From Hymenobacter properus (lineage in GTDB: Bacteria > Bacteroidota > Bacteroidia > Cytophagales > Hymenobacteraceae), in contig NZ_JADQDP010000003.1 of NCBI RefSeq assembly GCF_015694735.1, forward strand, positions 62,001 through 126,000: 64,000 nt of DNA, read 5' to 3'. The translations under genes were made by a program, and so were the position numbers. Under the pieces are notes generated by a model. The model did no database searches, was not told the origin of the DNA, and saw only the letters and a list, made by a program, of their open reading frames with translations. Shown piece by piece: positions 51,440 to 61,408 of the stretch (the stretch's first letter is position 1; every line of letters starts with the position of its first letter).

Positions 51440-51660
51440 CAGCTTCGGGTTCCGGCAACGCTCCCTACATCGATGTGGCCACGAATTCCGGGCGGTGGGC
51501 TTTGTGCCGAGTGTCAGCGCTAACAGCACCGCGGTGCAGGGCTACCGTTGTTGATGCGCCAGAACTGGCCGTCGCCACACCCAGCTGCCCCGCAGGTTCT
51601 ATGTGCTACACTTCCCAATGGGAGGCAAAACCCAACACATAAAGCTGGTAAAAGAGTAGG
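51440..51660 (+). pseudogene. Possible decayed fragment of a T9SS-type secreted protein gene
   Basis: The reading frame from about 51492 encodes AVGFVPSVSANSTAVQGY and then stops at 51552; shifting by one base at about 51547 continues as VVDAPELAVATPSCPAGSM. Both pieces resemble the domain that precedes the sorting domain in many Bacteroidota surface proteins. No intact frame remains. The likeness is weak and the call tentative. The rest of 51385-51737 is a terminator and plain sequence. Confidence 0.35.
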
Positions 51661-51682
51661 ATAACGCATCAGTACCATTCAT

Positions 51683-51719
51683 AAAAAAGGCCATTCCTCT
51701 GTCAGGAATGGCCTTTTTT
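51683..51719. terminator. Bidirectional terminator
   Basis: AAAAAAGGCCATTCCT / AGGAATGGCCTTTTTT around CTGTC, downstream of the minus-strand gene at 51738. Confidence 0.88.
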
Positions 51720-51737
51720 ACATTCGTGCGTTACAGC

Positions 51738-52922
51738 TTACTCAACCGCCAGCCGTTGGCTGACTACCTGGCTGCCCGCCGCCACGCGCAGGGTATAGAG
51801 GCCCGGCGCCACGCCCGACAAATCGAGCGAAGCATGGGTTTCTGCGCCTACCAGCGGCACGGTGAGGGTGCGCACCTGTTGGCCCAAGCCATTTAGAAGC
51901 AGCAGGCGGGCCTGGGCAGCGCCAGGTACAGCCGGCAGCACTAAGCTGGCGGCGCGGTGGGCCGGGTTAGGGTACAATTCCACGGCACCGCTGCCGAAGC
52001 CATACAGCACGCCCAGCACGCCCCGAAACGAATAGGTGATGGGCGCCCCGGCCGTGTAGCTAACGGTGGTGCCAGTGCCGCAGGTGCTCGTGACTTGAAT
52101 AGTATAGGTGCGGCCGGGCACGAGGCCAGTGATAGTAATGGGTGAGGCGTTAGAAATTACCCAGCGTGATGAGTCGCCAGGCACGTAGTAGGTCACGGTG
52201 AAACTGGTGTTGTTGGCGCCGGACGTGAAGCTAACCGAGGCTGTGGTGGCGCTGGTGGCCGTCACTACCACGTTGCTGACCGCGCCGCACACAACCGGCA
52301 AAGACGGCGTGCGGAAGGTGAAGCGCGCCGGCGTCGAAGTGGCGCCGTTGCAGTTGCTGAAGATGCGCACTGCGTAAGACGTATTGGGCAGCAGGCCGTT
52401 GATTGATGCAGGCGAGCCCGACACCGTCTGCGTGATGGCGTTTACGCTGTCGCCCACGGCGTAGTACACCACGCGGTAGCTGCTGCTCGTGCCCGTGAAG
52501 GCGATGGAAGCCGATGTGGTGGTCAATGACGCAATGCGCAAGCCCGTTGGGGCGGCACAGCCCGCGGGGGTACCGCCGGCCGTCTGGAACCGCACCCAAG
52601 GCGAGCTTGTGGTGTAGCCGCCCGCGCAGTTGCTCATCACCGATACCCAGTGCAAGCGCCCTGCCACCAGCCCCGTCAGCGTCACGGGCGAAGTGGTGGT
52701 ATTGATGCTGGTGATGCCCGCCGCCGTGCTGTCGATGGAGAAAAACCGTACCGTGTAGCTGACAGCCGAAACCGAAGGCATGAAGCTGACCACCGCGCCA
52801 GTATTCGTCACGTTGGAAACCGCAACGTTGGTGGGTGGGGCACAAGTTTGCGCCTGCGCACTTGGCGCCTGCCAGCCCAGCGCCGCTACCAGCATCACTA
52901 GGAAGAGAGTAAAAGTTTTCAT
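51738..52922 (-). CDS. T9SS type A sorting-domain protein with fibronectin type III-like repeats (paralogue 1)
   Basis: A 394-residue surface or secreted protein from ATG 52922 (MKTFTLFLVMLVAALGWQAP). Three repeats of about 85-90 residues each start with a Cys (TCAPPTNVAVSNVTNTGAVV, GCAAPTGLRIASLTTTSASI, VCGAVSNVVVTATSATTASV), with the G(L)xPGRxYxVxV type core of fibronectin III domains. The T9SS tail follows (ELYPNPAHRAASLVLP, LLLLNGLGQQVRTL, VAPGLYTLRV). It is likely an adhesin or surface-binding protein. The next gene upstream is a paralogue of almost equal length. Confidence 0.88.
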   Translation of the reverse strand: MKTFTLFLVMLVAALGWQAPSAQAQTCAPPTNVAVSNVTNTGAVVSFMPSVSAVSYTVRFFSIDSTAAGITSINTTTSPVTLTGLVAGRLHWVSVMSNCAGGYTTSSPWVRFQTAGGTPAGCAAPTGLRIASLTTTSASIAFTGTSSSYRVVYYAVGDSVNAITQTVSGSPASINGLLPNTSYAVRIFSNCNGATSTPARFTFRTPSLPVVCGAVSNVVVTATSATTASVSFTSGANNTSFTVTYYVPGDSSRWVISNASPITITGLVPGRTYTIQVTSTCGTGTTVSYTAGAPITYSFRGVLGVLYGFGSGAVELYPNPAHRAASLVLPAVPGAAQARLLLLNGLGQQVRTLTVPLVGAETHASLDLSGVAPGLYTLRVAAGSQVVSQRLAVE

Positions 52923-53064
52923 AAACACGAAATGGAAAGATGGGAAAATAAAACCGGGCCGCTGCCTTGTTCTCTATCAGACCAGACGAGCCGAGGGAAA
53001 GCTTCTCCAAATACTCTATATTTTTCAAAAATTTTATATAGATGCTTTTACCAATACACAGTCA

Positions 53065-53105
53065 GAAAAAGGGCCACTCCTGAAATCAGGAGCGGCCTTT
53101 ACTTT
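53065..53105. terminator. Terminator between the two T9SS paralogues
   Basis: GGCCACTCCTGA / TCAGGAGCGGCC (one mismatch) flanked by A and T runs, just after the stop of paralogue 2. Its stem resembles the terminator at 54437-54472. Confidence 0.8.
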
Positions 53106-53120
53106 TACTTATTCCACTAC

Positions 53121-54308
53121 TTACTCGACCACCAAACGTTGGCTGGCAGACTGACTGCCCGCTAGTATTTGCACCGTGTAGAGGCCCGGCGCGATGCCAT
53201 CCAAGTGGAGTTGCACACGGGTTTCTCCGGCGTGGGCTGTCGGCACTTTGGTTGTTCGCACTGGCTGCCCAAGGGCGTTGATGAGCAAGACCTGCGCATG
53301 CTCCGCACCAGCCACCGCGGGCAACACAAGCGTAGCGGTGTGATGTACCGGGTTGGGGTAGATGGCCATTGTGCCCCCACCCAGGGAGGGCTGCGTGGCC
53401 AATACACCTCTAAAGTTGAACGTGGTATTGGTGTTGCCGCTGTAAGTATATGTACCGCCACTGGAGCCGCAAGTACTGGTCACCTGCACGGTATACGTCC
53501 GGCCGGGAATCAAGCCGGTCAGGACGACCGAAGTCCCATTGGAGTAAGTTCGATGCGTCGAATCGCCCGGCGCAGACCAACTGATGCTGTATTGGGTATT
53601 GCCATTGCCCGGCGTATAGTTTACAGTGGCTGTTGAGCTGCTGGTAGCAGTTACGGTTACATTGGTTACGGTGCCACAAACGCTTACGCTTGTAGTTCCA
53701 AAATTGCCAGAATAAACCGGGGTAAAGCCGCCCGTTGCGCAGTTTCCAGCTATTTCGTAGTAGTACCTCGTGCCGGGCAAAAGCCCCGTCAGCGTCACCG
53801 GCGAACCGGTAACTATCACGCTCGGAGAGGCCGTGGTTCCTGACGCGGCCGTGTGGTACCACACCTGGTAGCTGCTTATTCCTGGCAGCGGCGTGAAGTT
53901 AAGCGTGGCGGAAGTGGGCGTAAGCGCGGAGGCACTAACGTTGCCAAGGTAGCCGCAATTGCCAACCGGGCCAAGCGTTGAAAACCCAAAAGCAGCCATC
54001 GGCGAACTACTGCCACTGCCGCAATGTGCGACAATGGTGGCCGTATACCGGGTACCCGGTAGCATGTCGGTAAATGTTACCGGAGAACCAGTAATGGTAA
54101 ATGTTTGGCCGAAGCGGCCTGCGGTATAGCACTCCGCCGTGTAGGAGGTAGCGCCCGCTACGGGCGCAAAGCTAAAAGTGGCCGAAGTAGCTGTGAAAAC
54201 CGGAATTCCGGTGTAACTGACCGCGGTTCCGCACTGAGCCTGAGCAGCGAGTTGCGTCCCCAGCAGGGCAGTTATCAACCAGCAAAGAAGTGTACCGATG
54301 TTTTTCAT
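53121..54308 (-). CDS. T9SS type A sorting-domain protein with fibronectin type III-like repeats (paralogue 2)
   Basis: A 395-residue paralogue of the preceding protein with the same layout: signal peptide (MKNIGTLLCWLITALLGTQL), three Cys-starting repeats (CGTAVSYTGIPVFTATSATF, CGYLGNVSASALTPTSATLN, VCGTVTNVTVTATSSSTATV) and T9SS tail (AIYPNPVHHTATLVLP, VLLINALGQPVRTT, IAPGLYTVQI). The two genes are tandem on the minus strand, each with its own terminator, so they are probably separate transcripts. Confidence 0.88.
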   Translation of the reverse strand: MKNIGTLLCWLITALLGTQLAAQAQCGTAVSYTGIPVFTATSATFSFAPVAGATSYTAECYTAGRFGQTFTITGSPVTFTDMLPGTRYTATIVAHCGSGSSSPMAAFGFSTLGPVGNCGYLGNVSASALTPTSATLNFTPLPGISSYQVWYHTAASGTTASPSVIVTGSPVTLTGLLPGTRYYYEIAGNCATGGFTPVYSGNFGTTSVSVCGTVTNVTVTATSSSTATVNYTPGNGNTQYSISWSAPGDSTHRTYSNGTSVVLTGLIPGRTYTVQVTSTCGSSGGTYTYSGNTNTTFNFRGVLATQPSLGGGTMAIYPNPVHHTATLVLPAVAGAEHAQVLLINALGQPVRTTKVPTAHAGETRVQLHLDGIAPGLYTVQILAGSQSASQRLVVE

Positions 54309-54436
54309 AGCATTGATTAGGTATATGGGTTAACCCAATGGGGCAAAAGACGAACCAACAGGCAAGCAGGAAACTGTATTTTTCTTTCTAGACCAATTCA
54401 GATGGCCAAAGGCTGCTCTTGCCGTTTACATCTATG

Positions 54437-54472
54437 AAAAAAGGCCGCTCCTGCACTCAGGAGCGGCCTTTT
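54437..54472. terminator. Bidirectional terminator
   Basis: AAAAAAGGCCGCTCCTG / CAGGAGCGGCCTTTT around CACT, between the T9SS paralogue pair and the fatty-acid oxidation genes. It stands upstream of the minus-strand T9SS gene at 54308 and downstream of the acyl-CoA dehydrogenase gene. Confidence 0.85.
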
Positions 54473-54543
54473 ATAATCGGCTACAAAATTCGTAAAATCC
54501 AAAAAACCGAACGAAACGAAGTTCAGCGCAGCTAATCCGTGGT

Positions 54544-56334
54544 CTAGAAAGCGTACTCGTTTGCCTCAATCAGCTTGGCAGCGATGCGGCGGCGCGACTC
54601 CTTCACGTTGATGAGTTCGGTTTTGGTGAAGCGCTTGAGGCCCATGAGCAGCAGGCGCTGCTCGTCGCCCTCGGCCATGCTGCCGATGGCGTCTTTGCCG
54701 GCTTTCTCCACGAGGTCCACGGCGTCGGCTAGGTACACGCGGGCGATGTCGGCTTGCAGGGCCAGGGCTTCTTCGCCTTTGGCAGCGGCTTCCTTCTCCA
54801 CACGCAGTAGGGTGCTTTCGGCGATGTAGGTTTTAATGGCCATGTCGGCGATATTCATCAGCAGCTCCTGCTCCTTGGCCAGGGTGGCAGTGAACTTCTG
54901 CACGGCCGAGCCGGCCACCATCAGCACTGCCTTTTTCAGGTTGGCAATGGTCTTGTATTCCTTGCTGAACAGGCCGGTTTCTTCGTCCTGGCTCAGGCTC
55001 GGGATGCTCATCAGTTCCTGCTGCACGGCCTGGGCCGGACCCATCAGGTCGATTTCGCCCTTCAGGCCCTTCTTCAGAATCATGTCAACGGCCAGCAGGC
55101 GGTTGATTTCGTTGGTGCCCTCAAAAATGCGGTTGATACGCGAGTCGCGGTAGGCGCGGTCCATGGGATAGTCGGCCGAGAAGCCGTAGCCGCCGTAAAT
55201 CTGCACGCCTTCGTCGGTCACGTAGTCAAGTACTTCCGAGCCTTCCACTTTCAGGATGGCGCACTCCACGGCAAACTCGCGGGCGGCGCCCAGCAGGGCC
55301 TCGTTAGCGCCTTTGCCCTCGGCCATGAGCTGCTGCTCCATGCGGTAGATGTCGGCCCCGGCGCGGTAGATGCCCGATTCAACGGCGTAGATGCGGATGG
55401 CCTGCTCGGCCAGCTTGTGCCGGATGGCGCCGAACTTCGAAATCGGCAGCTTGAACTGCACCCGCTCGTTGGCGTACTTCACGCTCAGCGTGGAGGCCAT
55501 TTTGGTGGCGCCCAGGCAGGCAGCGGCCAGCTTGATGCGGCCGATGTTCAGCACGTTGAAGGCGATGAGGTGGCCTTTGCCAATCTCGCCCAGCACGTTC
55601 TCCTTGGGCACTAGCGCATCGGCAAAGAATACTTGACGCGTGCTGCTTCCCTTGATGCCCATCTTATGCTCCTCGTTGCCGAGGCTCAAGCCGGGCGTGT
55701 TTTTCTCCACGATGAAGCCGGTGAACTTGTCACCGTCAATCTGGGCAAACACGATGAACACGTCGGCAAAGCCAGCGTTGGTAATCCACATTTTCTGGCC
55801 ATTCAGCACGTAGTGGGTGCCTTCGGCATTCAGTACGGCCTTGGTCTTCGCGCCCAGCGCGTCAGACCCCGAGCCGGGCTCGGTGAGACAGTAGGCGCCC
55901 ATTAGCTCGCCGCTGGTGAGGCCGGGCAGGTACTTGGCCTTCTGCTCGTCGTTGCCGAAGTACAGAATGGGCAGCATGGCGATGCCCGTGTGCGCCGCAA
56001 ACGCCACCGGGAACGAGTGGCCGCCGCCCACGCCTTCAGTCACGCGCAGGGCCGTGGTGAAGTCCATGTCGAGCCCGCCATACTGCTCCGGAATGCTCAC
56101 GCCGAACAAGCCGAGCTGGCCGGCCTTCTCCATCAGGCCGCGCATGAGACCCCCCTCGTGGTTGTCGAGACGGTCGAGCAGCGGCTGCACCTCGGCCTGC
56201 ACGAAGTCGAGGCAGGTTTGGTGCATGTAGTTCTGCTCCTCGGTGAAGTCGGCCGGCGTGAAAACGGTTTGCGCGTCGGTCGGCTTGATAATGAATTCGC
56301 CGCCCTTGAGGCTGGCTTGCTGCGTGGTTTCCAT
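54544..56334 (-). CDS. Acyl-CoA dehydrogenase (FadE role, long form)
   Basis: Carries out the first oxidation step of beta-oxidation with FAD, 596 residues. The order is N-terminal helical domain, beta domain with YCLTEPGSGSDALGAKTKAV and WITNAGFADVFIVFAQIDGD, and C-terminal helical domain with the catalytic Glu in RIFEGTNEINRLL. A further ~160-residue C-terminal extension is typical of very-long-chain acyl-CoA dehydrogenases. It is the last gene of the fatty-acid block; an AT-rich orphan gene separates it from the thiolase. Confidence 0.94.
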   Translation of the reverse strand: METTQQASLKGGEFIIKPTDAQTVFTPADFTEEQNYMHQTCLDFVQAEVQPLLDRLDNHEGGLMRGLMEKAGQLGLFGVSIPEQYGGLDMDFTTALRVTEGVGGGHSFPVAFAAHTGIAMLPILYFGNDEQKAKYLPGLTSGELMGAYCLTEPGSGSDALGAKTKAVLNAEGTHYVLNGQKMWITNAGFADVFIVFAQIDGDKFTGFIVEKNTPGLSLGNEEHKMGIKGSSTRQVFFADALVPKENVLGEIGKGHLIAFNVLNIGRIKLAAACLGATKMASTLSVKYANERVQFKLPISKFGAIRHKLAEQAIRIYAVESGIYRAGADIYRMEQQLMAEGKGANEALLGAAREFAVECAILKVEGSEVLDYVTDEGVQIYGGYGFSADYPMDRAYRDSRINRIFEGTNEINRLLAVDMILKKGLKGEIDLMGPAQAVQQELMSIPSLSQDEETGLFSKEYKTIANLKKAVLMVAGSAVQKFTATLAKEQELLMNIADMAIKTYIAESTLLRVEKEAAAKGEEALALQADIARVYLADAVDLVEKAGKDAIGSMAEGDEQRLLLMGLKRFTKTELINVKESRRRIAAKLIEANEYAF

Positions 56335-56456
56335 GTCGGGGAGGGTGGGTGTGAAGTTGAAAAGTATTAGGCTAGCCTACTATTTTGAGAAACAACGGGC
56401 CGGCAGTTTTAGTGTTGCAAGATAAGAAAAAATGTTAGGCGTGCCGAGTATTTAAT

Positions 56457-56494
56457 AAAAAGAAAACCCCGAATGAGCGGGGTTTTCTTTTGCA
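56457..56494. terminator. Terminator between the orphan gene and the acyl-CoA dehydrogenase
   Basis: AAAAGAAAACCCCG / CGGGGTTTTCTTTT around AATGAG. It lies 13 nt downstream of the orphan gene and so separates its transcript, and any thiolase read-through, from the acyl-CoA dehydrogenase. Confidence 0.85.
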
Positions 56495-56506
56495 CATTAT
56501 GTGTTC

Positions 56507-56896
56507 TTAGGAGAAGAATCGGTGAAAGGATGGAGTCGTTATCCCTTCAGCAGACACGAGCATCATTATAAACCAAGCATCTGTGAGCCCACCTTCTAAT
56601 CCAGTTTCTGCAATTGTCATTTGGCTTACTTCAAATCGTGCAAGAAGCCAATCAGTCAATAGCTTTTGCTCTGTAGCTGTAACAGCTTTACGATTCAAAA
56701 GCGAAACCAAGTAAAAATCACTAGGTTCTCCACCCAACCCCAGTTTGTTCGATTCAGTGAAATCAATCAAGTCACTGAAGAAAACCTGGCATTGCAGAGT
56801 CGACAGTTCTGGCTTTAGCTCAACTCGAAAGTGCCAAGCAAGCTCTTGGAATTCACCCATTCGGGCTGCTTTAAGCTGTTCCTGAGTGAATTCCAT
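56507..56896 (-). CDS. Orphan protein in AT-rich DNA within the fatty-acid block
   Basis: A 129-residue soluble, mostly helical protein (MEFTQEQLKAARMGEFQELA, then TATEQKLLTDWLLARFEVSQ). I recognise no family. Its DNA is clearly richer in A and T than its neighbours and uses codons such as TTA, AAA and CAA far more, a sign of recent arrival. It lies 19 nt downstream of the thiolase and has its own terminator. Small immunity-type or toxin-inhibitor proteins can look like this, but nothing here shows such a role. Confidence 0.72.
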   Translation of the reverse strand: MEFTQEQLKAARMGEFQELAWHFRVELKPELSTLQCQVFFSDLIDFTESNKLGLGGEPSDFYLVSLLNRKAVTATEQKLLTDWLLARFEVSQMTIAETGLEGGLTDAWFIMMLVSAEGITTPSFHRFFS

Positions 56897-56915
56897 TTGA
56901 GGTTACAAGACAGCG

Positions 56916-58100
56916 CTACTTCAGCAGTTCGTAGATGCCGGCAACGCCCTGGCCGCCGCCTACGCAGGCCGTAACCATGCCGTACTTCTTGCCGCGCTCG
57001 CGCAGCTCGTCGAAGAGCTGGATGCTGAGCTTGGCGCCGGAGCAGCCCAGCGGGTGGCCCAGGGCAATGGCGCCGCCGTTCACGTTTAGCTTCTCGGGGT
57101 CAATGCCCAACTCGCGCACCACGGCGATGGACTGCGAGGCGAAGGCTTCGTTCAGCTCAATCAGGTCGATGTCGTCTAGCTTGAGGCCGGCTTGCTTGAG
57201 GACTTTCGGCACGGCCTTGATGGGGCCCATGCCCATAATGCGCGGGTCCACGCCTTCGGAGGCGTAGTTCACCATGCGGGCCACGGGCTCCAGGTTCAGC
57301 TCCTTCACCATGCGCTCCGACATCACCAGCACGAAAGCGGCGCCGTCGGAGGTTTGGGAGGAATTGCCGGCGGTTACGGTGCCGTTGGCGGCAAACACGG
57401 GGCGCAGCTTGGCGAGGGCTTCAATCGAGGTATCGGCACGGGGACCTTCGTCGGTATCCACCACGTAGGAGCGGTTTTTTTTCTTGCCGGTGGCTTGGTC
57501 GAGGTAGGTTTCCTCTACCGTGATGGGCACGATTTGCTTCTTGAACTTGCCGCCTTCGATAGCCTTGATGGCCTTCTGGTGCGAGTTGTAGGAGAATTCG
57601 TCTTGGTCCTGGCGGCTGATTTTGTAGTCGTTGGCCACGGCTTCGGCGGTGAGGCCCATGCCCATGTAGTAGTCGGGGTGCTGCATGGCCAGCTTGTAGT
57701 TGGGCACGGTTTTCCAGCCCACGGTGGGCACCATGCTCATGCTCTCGGTGCCGCCCGCGATGATGCAGTCGGCCATGCCGGCCGAGATTTTGCCCACGGC
57801 CATGGCAATGGTTTCGACGCCGGAGCCGCAGTAGCGATTCACGATGAGGCCGGGCACGTTGATGGGCAGGGCCAGCAGCGAAATCAGACGGCCCATTTGC
57901 AGGCCCTGCTCGGCCTCCGGCACCGCATTGCCCACGATGACGTCGTCAATGCGCGTGGGGTCGAGGGCGGGCACTTCGGCCACGAGGTGTTTGATAACGG
58001 CCGCGGCGAGGTCGTCGGGCCGGGTGAAGCGGAAGCCGCCGCGCGGGGCTTTGCCCACGGCCGTGCGGTAGCCGGCTACGATATATGCTTGTTGAGACAT
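56916..58100 (-). CDS. Acetyl-CoA C-acyltransferase (3-ketoacyl-CoA thiolase, FadA role)
   Basis: Splits 3-ketoacyl-CoA with CoA in the last step of beta-oxidation, 394 residues. The acyl-accepting Cys lies in [13 protein letters not shown], followed by [18 protein letters not shown], the His in [18 protein letters not shown] and the second active Cys in [10 protein letters not shown]. It lies downstream of the FadN-type enzyme, with palindrome copy 9 between them. Confidence 0.95.
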   Translation of the reverse strand: MSQQAYIVAGYRTAVGKAPRGGFRFTRPDDLAAAVIKHLVAEVPALDPTRIDDVIVGNAVPEAEQGLQMGRLISLLALPINVPGLIVNRYCGSGVETIAMAVGKISAGMADCIIAGGTESMSMVPTVGWKTVPNYKLAMQHPDYYMGMGLTAEAVANDYKISRQDQDEFSYNSHQKAIKAIEGGKFKKQIVPITVEETYLDQATGKKKNRSYVVDTDEGPRADTSIEALAKLRPVFAANGTVTAGNSSQTSDGAAFVLVMSERMVKELNLEPVARMVNYASEGVDPRIMGMGPIKAVPKVLKQAGLKLDDIDLIELNEAFASQSIAVVRELGIDPEKLNVNGGAIALGHPLGCSGAKLSIQLFDELRERGKKYGMVTACVGGGQGVAGIYELLK

Positions 58101-58110
58101 GGTATGTTGA

Positions 58111-58216
58111 TTGTCATCCTAAGCGTAGCGAAGGACCTTATCACGCCTGCGCTACTGAGGTTTAAACCGCTAACAAAGGCTGCCGTGATAAGATGCTTCC
58201 TTCGTCAGCATGACAA
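58111..58216. repeat. Dispersed palindrome, copy 9 (hybrid)
   Basis: The left arm is subtype B (TTGTCATCCTAAGCGTAGCG, AAGGACCTTATCACG) while the right end (AAGATGCTTCCTTCGTCAGC, then ATGACAA) is closer to subtype A. Inner TTATCACG / CGTGATAA still pairs. It may be a recombinant or a diverging copy. Confidence 0.7.
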
Positions 58217-58220
58217 ATAA

Positions 58221-60626
<2,406 letters not shown>

Positions 60627-60673
60627 CCTCTTTCTCTTTTGGGGTGGTGAGGTGGGTTGGGTTATGAATAAAA

Positions 60674-60778
60674 AGAACGTCATGCTGAGCACAGCCGAAG
60701 CATCTCGCCCGCTTCGTTGCAATGGCTTTAATTACTGCTGCACGCGAGATGCTTCGGCTGCGCTCAGCATGACGTTCT
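60674..60778. repeat. Dispersed palindrome, copy 10
   Basis: AGAACGTCATGCTGAGCACA / CTGCGCTCAGCATGACGTTCT with inner GAAGCATCTCG / CGAGATGCTTC. Subtype A, nearly the same as copy 2, between the MarR and FadN-type genes. Confidence 0.85.
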
Positions 60779-60793
60779 AAGTTTTGGTCTTTT

Positions 60794-61273
60794 TTAGGAA
60801 GCCGAAGCTTCCGTACGCAACGGCTTAATCACGAAGTCTTCAAACAAGGCCTTGCCCTCAATCATGCCCGTAATCTGGGCAGCTACTTTGAAAAAGACAT
60901 CCAATTGATTCTGCGGGATTTTTTCGCGGATTTTTAGATTAAAGTGCCGCACCGTCTGGCGCGAAACCTCCTTTTTCTCTAGGCCCAGCGGCGTCAGGAA
61001 AATGCGCACCGAGCGTTTGTCCACCGAGTCGCCCTGCTTATAGATGAGGCCCTTCTCCTCCATGCTGCGCAGGATGCGGGTGAGGCTGCGGGTTTCGAGG
61101 CCCAGCAGCGGGGCAATTTTGGTGGCCGGCGTGCCCTTGTCCTGGTCGATGTTCAGCAGCACGAAGCCGATGCTCGTGGTGATATCGTTCTGCGCCGCCT
61201 GGGTGTTATACATCCGCGAGATGGCGTGCCAGGCTACTTTGATGTTATAATCGACGGTTTCTTCAGGTTTCAT
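60794..61273 (-). CDS. MarR-family transcriptional regulator
   Basis: A 159-residue winged-helix regulator: dimer helices at both ends, and a DNA-binding core with ATKIAPLLGLETRSLTRILR, SMEEKGLIYKQGDSVDKRSV and the wing RIFLTPLGLE. It lies just upstream of the beta-oxidation genes on the same strand and opposite nothing, so control of that block is the likely role, perhaps sensing an acyl-CoA. A direct operator cannot be pointed out. Confidence 0.9.
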   Translation of the reverse strand: MKPEETVDYNIKVAWHAISRMYNTQAAQNDITTSIGFVLLNIDQDKGTPATKIAPLLGLETRSLTRILRSMEEKGLIYKQGDSVDKRSVRIFLTPLGLEKKEVSRQTVRHFNLKIREKIPQNQLDVFFKVAAQITGMIEGKALFEDFVIKPLRTEASAS

Positions 61274-61336
61274 GGGCGGGGAGTAAGTGCGGTAAACTTA
61301 CGAAAAAATATATTCGGCTTGCATAACAGTTCACAA

Positions 61337-61405
61337 AAAAGCAGCGCGGCCTTTTAGTTCACGAGTGAGCCTTGCCACTCGCATACTAAAAAGCCGCGCT
61401 ACTGC
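61337..61405 (-). terminator. Terminator of the acyl-CoA ligase gene
   Basis: A long hairpin: AGCGCGGCTTTTTAGT on the minus strand pairs with ACTAAAAGGCCGCGCT, with an inner GAGTG / CACTC stem, followed by TTTTTT. Confidence 0.75.
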
Positions 61406-61408
61406 TGC

